The notes beneath the pieces are model-generated. The model did not search any database, was not told the DNA's origin, and saw nothing but the letters and a program-made list of their open reading frames with translations. From an uncultured Prevotellaceae bacterium (GTDB lineage Bacteria; Bacteroidota; Bacteroidia; Bacteroidales; Bacteroidaceae): DNA of 64,000 nucleotides. Position 1 is the first letter of the stretch, and each line of letters begins with the position of its first letter. Where the stretch lies: positions 1-64,000 of the forward strand of contig CAMVOK010000013.1 in assembly GCA_947169115.1 (NCBI GenBank), written 5' to 3'. A program made the translations under genes and the position numbers. Positions 28,228 to 36,567 of this stretch are shown here, one piece after another.

Positions 28228-29249
28228 TCATCCTGAATTTTGATGGTCAAGGAAATGGGCAACTTGCCGTTCTCACTACGCGAACCCACTGTCACCTTCG
28301 TGAAGTAAGGGATGTACTGGGGACGACCACCCGAAGGACAGCCAAACATGCCACCATGGGCACCCACTTCGCCACCATCGGTGGCATAATCTTTGGCTAC
28401 GCTTTTATCTGCCAGTTTGTAGTAGTTGGAATAGTTTCCTGTCTGAGTGAATATTTCAGAAGAAGAGCCACCATAACCTATCTTGTTGGTGGGATAATAA
28501 CTAAGGACAGAAGTGCGACTAAGGATGTTGTGTTCAATGGTGTTGCCAGAGCCAGAAGCATATACATTCTCATTAAGGTCACCGTTATAATTTGAACTTG
28601 TTCTAAGAATTATGTTATTTGTTATTGCTGTATCGAAAACGTATTCTATACATTTATAATTATAATTATTGGAATTAATTATAGTATTGTTATTGATTAT
28701 AGAAGATGTAAGGTATTTGATATTGTTATTTTCGTTATCGCAGTAAATTACACAATTTTGGATGTCATACTGTGAACGATTAGAATCAGAGTACCCTTGA
28801 ATCCGTCCGTTTATATAGCACGAATAGACGTGGTTCATACCCGCTGTCGAGGATGCCGTTTCAATATAGGTAGCATAGCACCTGTCGAGCGTACATTCCT
28901 CGTTGTAGAACTTTACATTGTTTAGTTTAACGCTTTTTACCACGATGCCGTTGGCTTTTATGTTGATTGAACTAGTCAACTGCGCTACCACGCCCTCGTC
29001 AGTGAACGAGGTGTCGTAGCCAGTACCAATAATAACCAATTTCTTAGTTACAGTTTGTGATGAACTTTCGTTGTAATACTGGTCGAGATAAAGCGTATCG
29101 CCCGAGGCCACTTCTGACGAAGACACAGCCGCATTAATGCTGGCAAAATCCATGCCAGCTACCGAACTGGGACCAATCTTCCAGTACTTGGCCTGTACAC
29201 TCAAGGCTGCAAAGAACAGCGCGACACACAACATAGTAAACTTTCTCAT
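28224..29249 (-). CDS. Exported right-handed beta-helix protein
   Basis: The 341-aa protein has a signal peptide (MRKFTMLCVALFFAALSVQA) followed by an Asn/Ser/Ile/Tyr-rich stretch whose spacing (for example NCVIYCDNENNNIKYLTSSIINNNTI) is typical of pectate-lyase-like parallel beta-helices. It ends with the conserved block GGMFGCPSGGRPQYIPYFT and a C-terminal beta strand found in Bacteroidales beta-helix proteins of this type. It lacks the DLSGRR tag carried by its two operon partners. First gene of the coupled operon, behind a leader of about 285 nt. An adhesin or glycan-binding scaffold is more likely than a lyase, since no lyase catalytic Lys/Arg/Asp cluster is evident. Confidence 0.72.
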   Translation of the reverse strand: MRKFTMLCVALFFAALSVQAKYWKIGPSSVAGMDFASINAAVSSSEVASGDTLYLDQYYNESSSQTVTKKLVIIGTGYDTSFTDEGVVAQLTSSINIKANGIVVKSVKLNNVKFYNEECTLDRCYATYIETASSTAGMNHVYSCYINGRIQGYSDSNRSQYDIQNCVIYCDNENNNIKYLTSSIINNNTIINSNNYNYKCIEYVFDTAITNNIILRTSSNYNGDLNENVYASGSGNTIEHNILSRTSVLSYYPTNKIGYGGSSSEIFTQTGNYSNYYKLADKSVAKDYATDGGEVGAHGGMFGCPSGGRPQYIPYFTKVTVGSRSENGKLPISLTIKIQDE

Positions 29250-29535
29250 AGTTTATCTGCATTTGTGCCTTGCCAACAGCCCCAAGCAAGACGGTTAATA
29301 AGGAGTTAGTTTGTCAAAGATGGCTGATACATGATACAAAGAAACGTGGGTTGCTGTACCTGTTGCCCGTCCCGCTCTTCAAGGGAATCTCGCATTGCCC
29401 ATCACTGTCTGAACGATGCCACGCAGAAGCCACACACGGATATTTGAAGAGCCAAGGACAAAGCGCCATGTAAACGCCTTCTATGTATATGCATCCCTCA
29501 CCTCCCACTTGAGCATCCGCGTTTGGATTTGGGAC
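29250..29535 (-). ncRNA. Candidate structured 5' leader of the surface-protein operon
   Basis: Between the promoter at about 29540 and the first gene are about 285 nt without a convincing gene. On the minus strand a 9-bp helix, GCTCTTCAA (29444-29452) with TTGAAGAGC (29374-29382), is extended after a bulge by GTCC/GGAC and encloses about 60 nt. Inside are 'catcg..gatg' and GC-rich segments. This could be a cis-regulatory RNA, but it matches no riboswitch class I recognise (TPP, cobalamin and SAM consensus boxes are absent). Confidence 0.45.
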
Positions 29536-29539
29536 AGGA

Positions 29540-29570
29540 CAAAGTTATGGAATAATCTTTTCATTTACAA
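29540..29570 (-). promoter_or_regulatory. Promoter of the beta-helix / repeat / BspA-like operon
   Basis: Minus strand: -7 TAACTTTG (29540-29547) with TTG 20 nt upstream. Spacing matches the Bacteroidetes consensus. Confidence 0.75.
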
Positions 29571-29581
29571 GCATATCGCAC

Positions 29582-29620
29582 AAAAAAATAGCCTCTGCCC
29601 TCAAAAATGAGAGCAGAGGC
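29582..29620 (-). terminator. Intrinsic terminator of the GH53 gene
   Basis: Minus strand: GCCTCTGC (29613-29620), a 14-nt loop and GCAGAGGC (29591-29598), followed by TATTTTTTT. It lies 25 bp beyond the GH53 stop and just upstream of the next promoter. Confidence 0.85.
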
Positions 29621-29644
29621 TTAATAACGTCACTATCAGATAAC

Positions 29645-32600
29645 TTACTTGACAATTTTGCGGCCATTACGGATGTAAACTCCACGACGGAGTGTACGAA
29701 CGGGACGGCCTGTAAGGTCATAGTATTGGCCATTGAGCATTGAACATTGAGCATTGAGTGTTTCTCTGACATCACGAATGGCATCGAAACCGATGGGATA
29801 GACGTGGGCAAAGCCAAGGCTGGTGTATGTGGCATTGTTGACCAAGCTCTCGGGCACATAGAGGTTACCCTCAGCAATGTCACTGGGATGGAAGGCACGG
29901 GGAGAGATTTCGGGTACACTATTACTCCATAGTGTCAGGCTGCTGAATGTATTGCCAGTAGGCACACAGCCCTCCTCTGCCCATCCGCTAAAGGCAAAGT
30001 CGCCAATGGAGCTAATATTGCCCTGGAACTCGGCAGAGGTGAGGTTCCAGCATTTCGAGAACGTACCCTCTGCTATGGTCTCGACACCCTCACCCACCAC
30101 AATCTTCGAGATGGCGGTGTTGCAGAATGCCCACTCGCCAATGCTGACGATGGTCTCGGGCAGCGTGACGGCACTGAGTCGCCAGTGGGCGTCGAAGGCA
30201 TGGGGCGCAATGGTGCTGACCTCGTATTCCACCTCGTCCACAGTGACGACCTCGGGAATGGTTATCTGCCAGTCGGAAACGGCATCGGGAGCATAGGCTG
30301 ACGAGTAACCCACCACGTCGGCAAGTCCGGTATCGTCCCACAGGGCATACTTTACTCCCTGCTCATCGATGTAGGTAACGGAACCGTCAGACTCATCCAA
30401 CGGGAGCACGGCATTAAAGCCTAAAGAGTTATAGACTTCGTTGTCCACCAAAGCATAGTGAACGTAAAGTGTGTCTTCGGCCACATCAGCAGGACTGAAT
30501 GCTTTGGGACTAATCTGCGGAACCTCGGTAGAGTAAATCCAAACGCCACCCTTCAACGGGCAATAACTGCGTTCGGCATAGATGGTATCAGCAGAACTCC
30601 ACTTGCTAAAGGCAAAGGCATCAATCTGAGTCACCTCACCACGCAAAGCCACATAGTTGAGGTTCCAACAATTGCTGAAAGCTCCTTCGGGAATTTTCGT
30701 CACACCAGCCGGAATGTCAAGGCTGTCGATGTTGCAGCCAAGGAAAGTCCACCCATCGATGGTGCGGAGTTCGGAATCCTCCTCAAACTTCAGCTTCGTG
30801 AGATTCCAACATCCATTGAATGCCGAGTTCCAAATGGCATTGACACTCTTACCGATGAATATGCTGTAGAGCTGTGAGTTGTCGGTGAACGCATTTGCGC
30901 CAATTGCGTTAACATAATAAGATGTCTCATCGACCGTGATTTGTGAGGGTATGGTCACTTCGGGCCATGCCACAGCCTTACCGCTCTTCACTGTGGCTGT
31001 AAGGTTTTCATTGTCGAGAGAGTAGAGAATACCCTGTTCGTCGGTGTATTCATCGACCACTGGATTGTCCTCGGTGGTGTTGTCTATATCGGGGTCGTCG
31101 GTAGCATCGCCAATACGTGTTACCACGAAGTCGTCGGCATACATATAATTATCGTCGCTGCTCTCCTTGCAGCCTAGACCAATTTCCAACACACCATACT
31201 TCACGTTGGTGGTAGCAGCCCACGTTCCAGCAGTTTCTGCCGTGATGGCCGTCTTGGCTCCATTGGCAATGAGGTAAAAGCCTCTCTTGTTGGCACGTGC
31301 CTTGACGGTGACGGTGTATCGTCCATCGGGCAATGTAGCCAGCTGGCTGATGATGGGGCCTTCGGTCTGCGTTGGATTCCACAGTTCAAGACTATAGGTG
31401 CCCCTTACCACTTCTGTACTAGCCCATGAGGTGAGGTCACTGGCCTTCTGTGTGGCCCATGTCTGTTCGATGGTCCATCCCGACAGGTCACCTGTCTCAA
31501 AGCCAAGGTTGATGAAATAGTCGCTGGCATCCTCTGTCTCCTGTCCGCCATCGTCTGCGAGATAGCGTGCCAAAGCTTGTACGGGTGTAGTGCCGTCGGC
31601 TGCCATCAGGATGTTATGTTTCTGCTGACTACTTGACTTCCACATGCCACGGTTGAAGTTGTGGTTCCACACCGTTTTCTCATATCCACTTCCACACTCT
31701 TCGGGTGTCCAATAGTAAATACCATCCACATTGTCGAAGCGTTTCAGATAAGTGGTCAAATCAGCCAGATAGTTGACCATGCCCTGAGCGTCTGCCGTCC
31801 AGTTCTCATTCAAGGAGGCTATTGTATATTCGTTCTTGGCATTGACGGTGTAAGGATAGTACCCATTGTACCACGCCGTTTCCACAATCTGCACTTTCTT
31901 CTCTGAGAAGTCGCGCTTCAGGGTTGTAATCAGTCCACCCAACACATCCAGTTTTCCGTTCCAGAAAGGATAATACGAAAGACCTATGACATCGTAATTG
32001 TCGAAGCCAGCCGTGCGAATATGCTTATAGAAATTGTCGGAATTATACTGGTTTCCACTCATTTCGTTGTGTACCACAATCTTCACCTTCGTAGAATCAA
32101 GTGCTGCATCGGTGAATGCCTGACGTACGCCATGGGCAGCATTGTTGAGGAAAGAAGCCGTGCGCATCCACTGTGCTTCACCGTCGCTGTATCGGCTACT
32201 CCACGTAGGACAATAACCAGCCGATGCATACTGGCTGGAGGATGTCGGGAACTTGCCATCGGCTGTATTCCAAAGCAGGCCATAGGTAATTTCGTTGCCT
32301 ATCTGTACGTAATCGGGAGTTGCGCCGCCATCGATAAGTCCTTTGATGACGGTATGGGTATATGTGTACAACTGCGAAGCCAGTGCAGCATCGGAATGGT
32401 CGGTCCAGGCGGCAGGTATCTTCTGCTGTCCAGGGTCGCACCAAGTGTCGCTATAATGAAAGTCGAGCAAGAAGTTCATACCGGCCTCTTTCACACGCTT
32501 GCCGAGGGCAAGGGCATAATCGAAGTCCTGACAAACAGCAGGGTCACTGCTGTCCTGAGAAGGGTCCACAAACAGACGTACACGGATGGAGTTCCAACCT

Positions 32601-32788
32601 GCATCCTTGAGATAGGCAAGCATGTCGGGAATGACTACTCCGCTCTCGTTAAGCCACTGGTCACCCGCAGCCTCATAGGCGGGTACCAAACTAATGTCAG
32701 CACCTACCAAACGGTCGGCACACCAGGCCGACGAACAAGGCAGGAATGACAAGATTGCAACCAAAAGGTAAGAGAAAATTTTCTTCAT
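29645..32788 (-). CDS. GH53 endo-beta-1,4-galactanase with BspA-like leucine-rich repeats and C-terminal tag
   Basis: Residues 1-24 are a signal peptide (ending SAWCA). Residues 25-400 form a GH53 barrel (RLVGADISLVPAYEAAG, FHYSDTWCDPGQQKIPAAW) with acid/base E166 in QIGNEITYG and nucleophile E303 in QIVETAWYNGY. GH53 enzymes cut beta-1,4-galactan side chains of pectin. A carbohydrate-binding-like beta-sandwich follows (about 420-560). Two blocks of LRR_5/BspA-type repeats (FSNCWNLNYVAL, FSKCWNLTSAEF) occupy about 610-1000, and the C-terminal tag YYDLTGRPVR..GVYIRNGRKIVK ends the protein. Just before the tag, 'tcaatgttcaatgctcaatg' words encode NAQCSMLNG. Joining a galactanase to adhesive LRRs suggests a surface enzyme that grips its polymer. 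Confidence 0.88.
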   Translation of the reverse strand: MKKIFSYLLVAILSFLPCSSAWCADRLVGADISLVPAYEAAGDQWLNESGVVIPDMLAYLKDAGWNSIRVRLFVDPSQDSSDPAVCQDFDYALALGKRVKEAGMNFLLDFHYSDTWCDPGQQKIPAAWTDHSDAALASQLYTYTHTVIKGLIDGGATPDYVQIGNEITYGLLWNTADGKFPTSSSQYASAGYCPTWSSRYSDGEAQWMRTASFLNNAAHGVRQAFTDAALDSTKVKIVVHNEMSGNQYNSDNFYKHIRTAGFDNYDVIGLSYYPFWNGKLDVLGGLITTLKRDFSEKKVQIVETAWYNGYYPYTVNAKNEYTIASLNENWTADAQGMVNYLADLTTYLKRFDNVDGIYYWTPEECGSGYEKTVWNHNFNRGMWKSSSQQKHNILMAADGTTPVQALARYLADDGGQETEDASDYFINLGFETGDLSGWTIEQTWATQKASDLTSWASTEVVRGTYSLELWNPTQTEGPIISQLATLPDGRYTVTVKARANKRGFYLIANGAKTAITAETAGTWAATTNVKYGVLEIGLGCKESSDDNYMYADDFVVTRIGDATDDPDIDNTTEDNPVVDEYTDEQGILYSLDNENLTATVKSGKAVAWPEVTIPSQITVDETSYYVNAIGANAFTDNSQLYSIFIGKSVNAIWNSAFNGCWNLTKLKFEEDSELRTIDGWTFLGCNIDSLDIPAGVTKIPEGAFSNCWNLNYVALRGEVTQIDAFAFSKWSSADTIYAERSYCPLKGGVWIYSTEVPQISPKAFSPADVAEDTLYVHYALVDNEVYNSLGFNAVLPLDESDGSVTYIDEQGVKYALWDDTGLADVVGYSSAYAPDAVSDWQITIPEVVTVDEVEYEVSTIAPHAFDAHWRLSAVTLPETIVSIGEWAFCNTAISKIVVGEGVETIAEGTFSKCWNLTSAEFQGNISSIGDFAFSGWAEEGCVPTGNTFSSLTLWSNSVPEISPRAFHPSDIAEGNLYVPESLVNNATYTSLGFAHVYPIGFDAIRDVRETLNAQCSMLNGQYYDLTGRPVRTLRRGVYIRNGRKIVK
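29726..29757 (-). repeat. 'cattgaacattgag' word repeat before the GH53 C-terminal tag
   Basis: Three to four near-copies of 'cattga(g/a)cattgaac' lie in frame between the last LRR block and the sorting-like tag. Comparable words occupy the same position in the 1825-aa (21189-21210) and 553-aa (26664-26690) proteins. Confidence 0.8.
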
Positions 32789-32835
32789 TGAATATATTAT
32801 TAATTTTTAATTATTTAAGTTTCTGATGTTTATTT

Positions 32836-32906
32836 ACAATTTGACTAATCGGACGACCGAAGGGCTACGCTTGCGTAGAGAAACGGAGCAAGAATGTACT
32901 AATTTA
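32836..32906. repeat. Intergenic copy of the MATE-type 'ggacgaccgaagg' repeat
   Basis: 'gactaatcggacgaccgaag' followed by 'ggctacgcttgcg' and ending in 'gcaagaatgtactaat' matches the two units inside the MATE gene at 2735-2845. The rest of the 241-bp gap before the murF-alr stop holds AT-rich words such as 'aaattgtaaatttgtaaat' and no gene. Confidence 0.75.
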
Positions 32907-33029
32907 TTTACGATGGGAATAATATACAATTTCACCAAGTTAAATAGCTAAATAATTAAATTGTACATAAATTGTAAATTTGTAAATAGTAAATTGTTAT
33001 CTACTTGCGAAAGTTAAGTTAATTAAACT

Positions 33030-35402
33030 TTATTTCCTAAAATACACTCTCTTGACACGGTTTGACACCGAGGTGAGAATCTCGTATGGGATGGTCTGGA
33101 TGGTGTCGGAGAGTACGGTAACGGGCAACTGGCGACCAAAGATGACGGCAGTATCGCCTTCCTGACAGGGAATGTCGGTAACGTCTATCATGCAGACATC
33201 CATGCAGATATTGCCCACGTAGGGAGCCTTCTGACCATTAACTAAGCAGTAGGCATGGCCGTTACCCAGGTGACGGTCGAGGCCGTCGGCATACCCGATG
33301 GGAAGAACGGCAATGCGACTGTCGCGGGTGAGGTGTCCCTTACGACTATAACCTACGGTCTCCTCCTTGGGAACATCATGGATTTGTAGAATGGTGGTCT
33401 TGAGAGTGGAGACGTTGTAAAGCATGTCGTTGTTACGGGAGTTGATGCCGTAGAGGCCCAAGCCCAACCGCACCATGTCAAGATGGCGTTCGGGGAAATG
33501 TTCTATACCGGCCGAGTTGCAGATATGTCGTAGGATGTGGTGATTGGGATAAGCCTGTTGCAGGAGGTCGGCTCCATGCAGGAATCGCTCGTACTGCAGG
33601 GCTGAGAAGTTGTCGAAGTCATCGCTGTCACTACCCACAAAATGCGAAAATACACTACGTGGCAAGACAGCCGACTGGCCCCGCAGACGTTCCACCAGAC
33701 GAGGCATGTCGTTCATGGGATCGAAGCCGAGACGGTGCATACCCGTATCGAGTTTGATGTGTATGGGGAATCCCTTGATACCCTCGCGCTCGGCAGCCTG
33801 AATGAGGGCATCGAGCAAACGGAAGGAATAAACCTCGGGTTCCAGGTTATAGCGGAAGAGCGTACGGAAAGAGGTCATTTCGGGATTCATAATCATGATA
33901 CCCGTAGAGATACCTGCCTGTCGCAACTCAGCTCCCTCGTCGGCCACAGCCACAGCCAGATAGTCCACACCATTGTCCTCCAAGATGCGCGATACCTCCA
34001 CACTGCCTGCCCCATAGGCATCAGCCTTCACCATGCACACGATACGCACACCAGGGGCCATCATGGAACGATAGCGGTTGAGGTTCGACACGATGGCCTT
34101 CAGGTCAACCTCCAAGATGGTCTCGTGCACCTGTTCCTCAAGTTGAGCTACAATATCCTCGAAATGGAACGAACGGGCACCCTTGATAAGCACAACCTCG
34201 TCATGCAGATTCAAGAACACCTGACTATCCATAAGGTCGGCCACATCGGGGAAGAAGTGGCATACGGCTCCCGTCTCGTTCATCAGTGTCACGGCATGGG
34301 CACAGATGGCCTCTCCCACCCCGATGAAGGTCTCCACTCCATGTTCACGCACAAGGGTGGCCACCTGTTGGTAGAGTTGTTCCTCGGGGATTCCTGTCTG
34401 CTGCATGTCGCTCAGGATAAGGGTGTGACTCCGACCTTCCTCATCGGGACGACGTTGCATGAAGTCGAGGGCGATACGCAGGGAGTCGGGGTCGTTGCTA
34501 TAGGAGTCGTTTATAAGCGTACAGCCCTCACGGCCTCCCATCACCTCCAGTCGCATGGGTATGGGTTCGAGTTCGGCCATGCGTTCGGCAATCACTTTCT
34601 CCTTCATGCCGAGGTGGCGACATACGGCAGCACAAAGCTGTTTGTCGAGATCCCAAAGCCCCATAGGTGGTTCAACTGGTATAAGTTTACCCTTGAATCC
34701 CATCTCACGGATGCAAATATCCACTACGCGGTTGCCTGTGGGATAAACCAGCACATCGGCCTGACGGAAGAGGGAGAGTTTTTCCAGACACTTCTGCTTA
34801 TAGGAATTGAAGTTCTCCTGATGGGCATCGCCCAGACCCGTGAAGACACCAATGGTGGGCTGTATGATGGCGGCCAGATGTTCCATTTCACCCGGACGGC
34901 TAATGGCGGCCTCGAAGATGCCTATCTCCGTTTCTTCGGTAAGACTCCATACGCTCAGGGGCACACCCACCTGACTGTTATAACTTCGGGGCGAACGGGT
35001 AACCGTCTTCTCCGGCGAAAGCATCTGACTGAGCCACTCCTTCACCATGGTCTTTCCGTTGGAACCGGCGACTCCCACAATGGGAATCTGGAACCTACTG
35101 CGATGACTCGCCGCCACCTGTTGCAAAGCAACCAATGTGTCGGGAACCACAAGGAAAGTGGCTTCGGGATAGTCCATAGCTTCAGGCTGACGGCTGACAA
35201 CGAATGTGCGCACACCGCGCTGATAGAGTTGGGAAATATAATGATGACCGTCGCCACGCTGGGTGACGAGGGCAAAAAACAGACTGTCCTCAGGCGAAGA
35301 GAGGCTACGACTGTCTGTAAGTAACCAACGGACAGGGTTGTCAGCGGTACCGATTACCTCTGCCGAAAGTATCTTGGCTATTTCCTGAGAAGAATAATAC
35401 AT
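33030..35402 (-). CDS. murF-alr: Bifunctional MurF ligase / alanine racemase
   Basis: The 790-aa fusion catalyses two linked steps of peptidoglycan synthesis. The N-terminal part (1-430) is MurF, which adds D-Ala-D-Ala to UDP-MurNAc-tripeptide (P-loop VAGSNGKTMVKEW, INDSYSNDPDSL). The C-terminal part (435-790) is PLP-dependent alanine racemase, which makes the D-Ala (K459 in MVKADAYGAG, HIKLDTGMHRLGF, the YADGLDR strand and GNICMDVCMIDVTD). This fusion is characteristic of Bacteroidetes. Length is as expected. It is cytoplasmic and essential in principle. It follows the GSCFA gene by 21 bp and shares its promoter. Confidence 0.95.
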   Translation of the reverse strand: MYYSSQEIAKILSAEVIGTADNPVRWLLTDSRSLSSPEDSLFFALVTQRGDGHHYISQLYQRGVRTFVVSRQPEAMDYPEATFLVVPDTLVALQQVAASHRSRFQIPIVGVAGSNGKTMVKEWLSQMLSPEKTVTRSPRSYNSQVGVPLSVWSLTEETEIGIFEAAISRPGEMEHLAAIIQPTIGVFTGLGDAHQENFNSYKQKCLEKLSLFRQADVLVYPTGNRVVDICIREMGFKGKLIPVEPPMGLWDLDKQLCAAVCRHLGMKEKVIAERMAELEPIPMRLEVMGGREGCTLINDSYSNDPDSLRIALDFMQRRPDEEGRSHTLILSDMQQTGIPEEQLYQQVATLVREHGVETFIGVGEAICAHAVTLMNETGAVCHFFPDVADLMDSQVFLNLHDEVVLIKGARSFHFEDIVAQLEEQVHETILEVDLKAIVSNLNRYRSMMAPGVRIVCMVKADAYGAGSVEVSRILEDNGVDYLAVAVADEGAELRQAGISTGIMIMNPEMTSFRTLFRYNLEPEVYSFRLLDALIQAAEREGIKGFPIHIKLDTGMHRLGFDPMNDMPRLVERLRGQSAVLPRSVFSHFVGSDSDDFDNFSALQYERFLHGADLLQQAYPNHHILRHICNSAGIEHFPERHLDMVRLGLGLYGINSRNNDMLYNVSTLKTTILQIHDVPKEETVGYSRKGHLTRDSRIAVLPIGYADGLDRHLGNGHAYCLVNGQKAPYVGNICMDVCMIDVTDIPCQEGDTAVIFGRQLPVTVLSDTIQTIPYEILTSVSNRVKRVYFRK

Positions 35403-35423
35403 TATTATATTGATGATAGAAAA

Positions 35424-36386
35424 TTATATATTATACATTAAATAAGGGAAGTCGCTTTGCAGTTGTTCCAACTGTTGTTGCGTACGTTGGTGAAATGCCG
35501 CGTTGGCAGGGTCGTCAGGATTGAGAGGACGATGCGCCAAGGCACGACTGATGGGTTCCCAACGGCCCAGGTAGTCAAAAAGCCCCGGGGAGAACCACTC
35601 GTCCTTCATGCGTTGCCATACGTAGCGGACAGCTTCGGCTGAAGGGTGAAGCATATCCTCAGCATAGTAACGATAGTCGCGCAGTTCGTCCATCACGATT
35701 TCATAGGCTGGGAAATAGGACACCCAGTCGGGATGGTACTGTCGTAACCGCTCCACTGCCAACAACAGGCGAGCCTTGGAAAGCTGACTTTCGTGGAAAC
35801 CATACTTGGCATAGCGATAAGGACTAACCGTAAAAACGACCTGTAAACGGGGATTTTGTTCGTGAAGCGAAATCAACGCCTCGTTCAGTCCCGTTACAAT
35901 GTCGTCTTCCGTCAGTTCCACCTCATCGAACTCGCCGGACGGCACCCGATGACAGTTGGCCACTATCCTATCCGATACCTTGTGGACATAGCAGTGGCTC
36001 GTTCCCAGTGTCAGAAACAAGTTGTCGGCCTCTGCCAAAGCCTTGCAGAGTATTCCTTGTGCCTCGGAAACAGCACTTCGGCAGTCTTCTTCTGTCCGTC
36101 GCGACAGGGATGAGTCGCCCAGCCATGAGTGCCACATTCCTTGGTGGAACACCACATCACCCTCCTCGCCACGCAATAGCATGGCAATGCTCTCAGGGTT
36201 ATAAAGCACTCCTGTGGGGTTTACCACCGTACGAAGGTGATTCTCAGCAAAGCGTCCCCCGATGTGCTCGGCAAAGCACGAACCCAGGAACACATGCCGT
36301 TCCTCCACCCCTATCTGTCGCAGGGGCGATGGAATATCAACTATCGTTCGGAATAAAGGAAAATCACCTTTCCGTTGCATAAGCAA
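35424..36386 (-). CDS. GSCFA domain protein
   Basis: The 320-aa cytoplasmic protein carries the family-defining motif HVFLGSCFAEHIG near residue 35, followed by NPTGVLYNPESI and a distal YRYYAEDMLHPSAEAVRYVW block, the features of GSCFA proteins that relate them to SGNH/GDSL-type esterases. Substrate is unknown. It is first in a two-gene operon with murF-alr, which hints at a cell-wall role. A near-consensus promoter lies 34-65 bp upstream. An alternative start at the third codon (MQRKGDF) is possible. Confidence 0.85.
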   Translation of the reverse strand: MLMQRKGDFPLFRTIVDIPSPLRQIGVEERHVFLGSCFAEHIGGRFAENHLRTVVNPTGVLYNPESIAMLLRGEEGDVVFHQGMWHSWLGDSSLSRRTEEDCRSAVSEAQGILCKALAEADNLFLTLGTSHCYVHKVSDRIVANCHRVPSGEFDEVELTEDDIVTGLNEALISLHEQNPRLQVVFTVSPYRYAKYGFHESQLSKARLLLAVERLRQYHPDWVSYFPAYEIVMDELRDYRYYAEDMLHPSAEAVRYVWQRMKDEWFSPGLFDYLGRWEPISRALAHRPLNPDDPANAAFHQRTQQQLEQLQSDFPYLMYNI

Positions 36387-36419
36387 GGGTACGATTATCG
36401 CAGCTATATTTTTTCAATG

Positions 36420-36450
36420 CAAATATAGGCATTTATTTTATTTCCGCCAA
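36420..36450 (-). promoter_or_regulatory. Promoter of the GSCFA-murF-alr operon
   Basis: Minus strand: -7 TATATTTG (36420-36427) with TTG 20 nt upstream (gcggaaataaaataaatgcc spacer). Confidence 0.78.
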
Positions 36451-36464
36451 GGTTTACCCGCATT

Positions 36465-36563
36465 TTCGCTCGGCTTGCACTATCTTTAACATGTAGTTTT
36501 AGGTACTCCCACTCGGGAAATTTCAAATAAATTTGTGTTTTCGCTTAGTTTGCACTAACTTTG
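36465..36563 (+). promoter_or_regulatory. Duplicated promoter module upstream of dxs
   Basis: The words 'ttttcgct..(c/t)ttgcacta(t/a)ctt' occur twice. The proximal copy gives TTTG (36532-36535), a 20-nt spacer and TAACTTTG (36556-36563). The distal copy ends in TATCTTTA, a decayed -7. The proximal -7 box ends only 4 nt before the dxs start codon. Confidence 0.75.
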
Positions 36564-36567
36564 TATC

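Noticed and set aside
29314..29508. Small ORFs in the 29250-29535 leader
   Set aside because: No initiation signal and no homology recognised; base-pairing structure explains the region better. A leader peptide cannot be excluded.
29250..29535. Known riboswitch (TPP, cobalamin, SAM)
   Set aside because: The conserved boxes of these classes were looked for by eye and not found.
26566..32788. Firm assignment of the C-terminal tags to type IX secretion
   Set aside because: The DLSGRR..GxYIxNGxKxxVK tails resemble such signals, but no por/gld secretion genes are in the window, so the claim was kept at resemblance.
33642..35324. 560-aa open frame opposite murF-alr
   Set aside because: Antisense shadow; the murF-alr frame has all family motifs.
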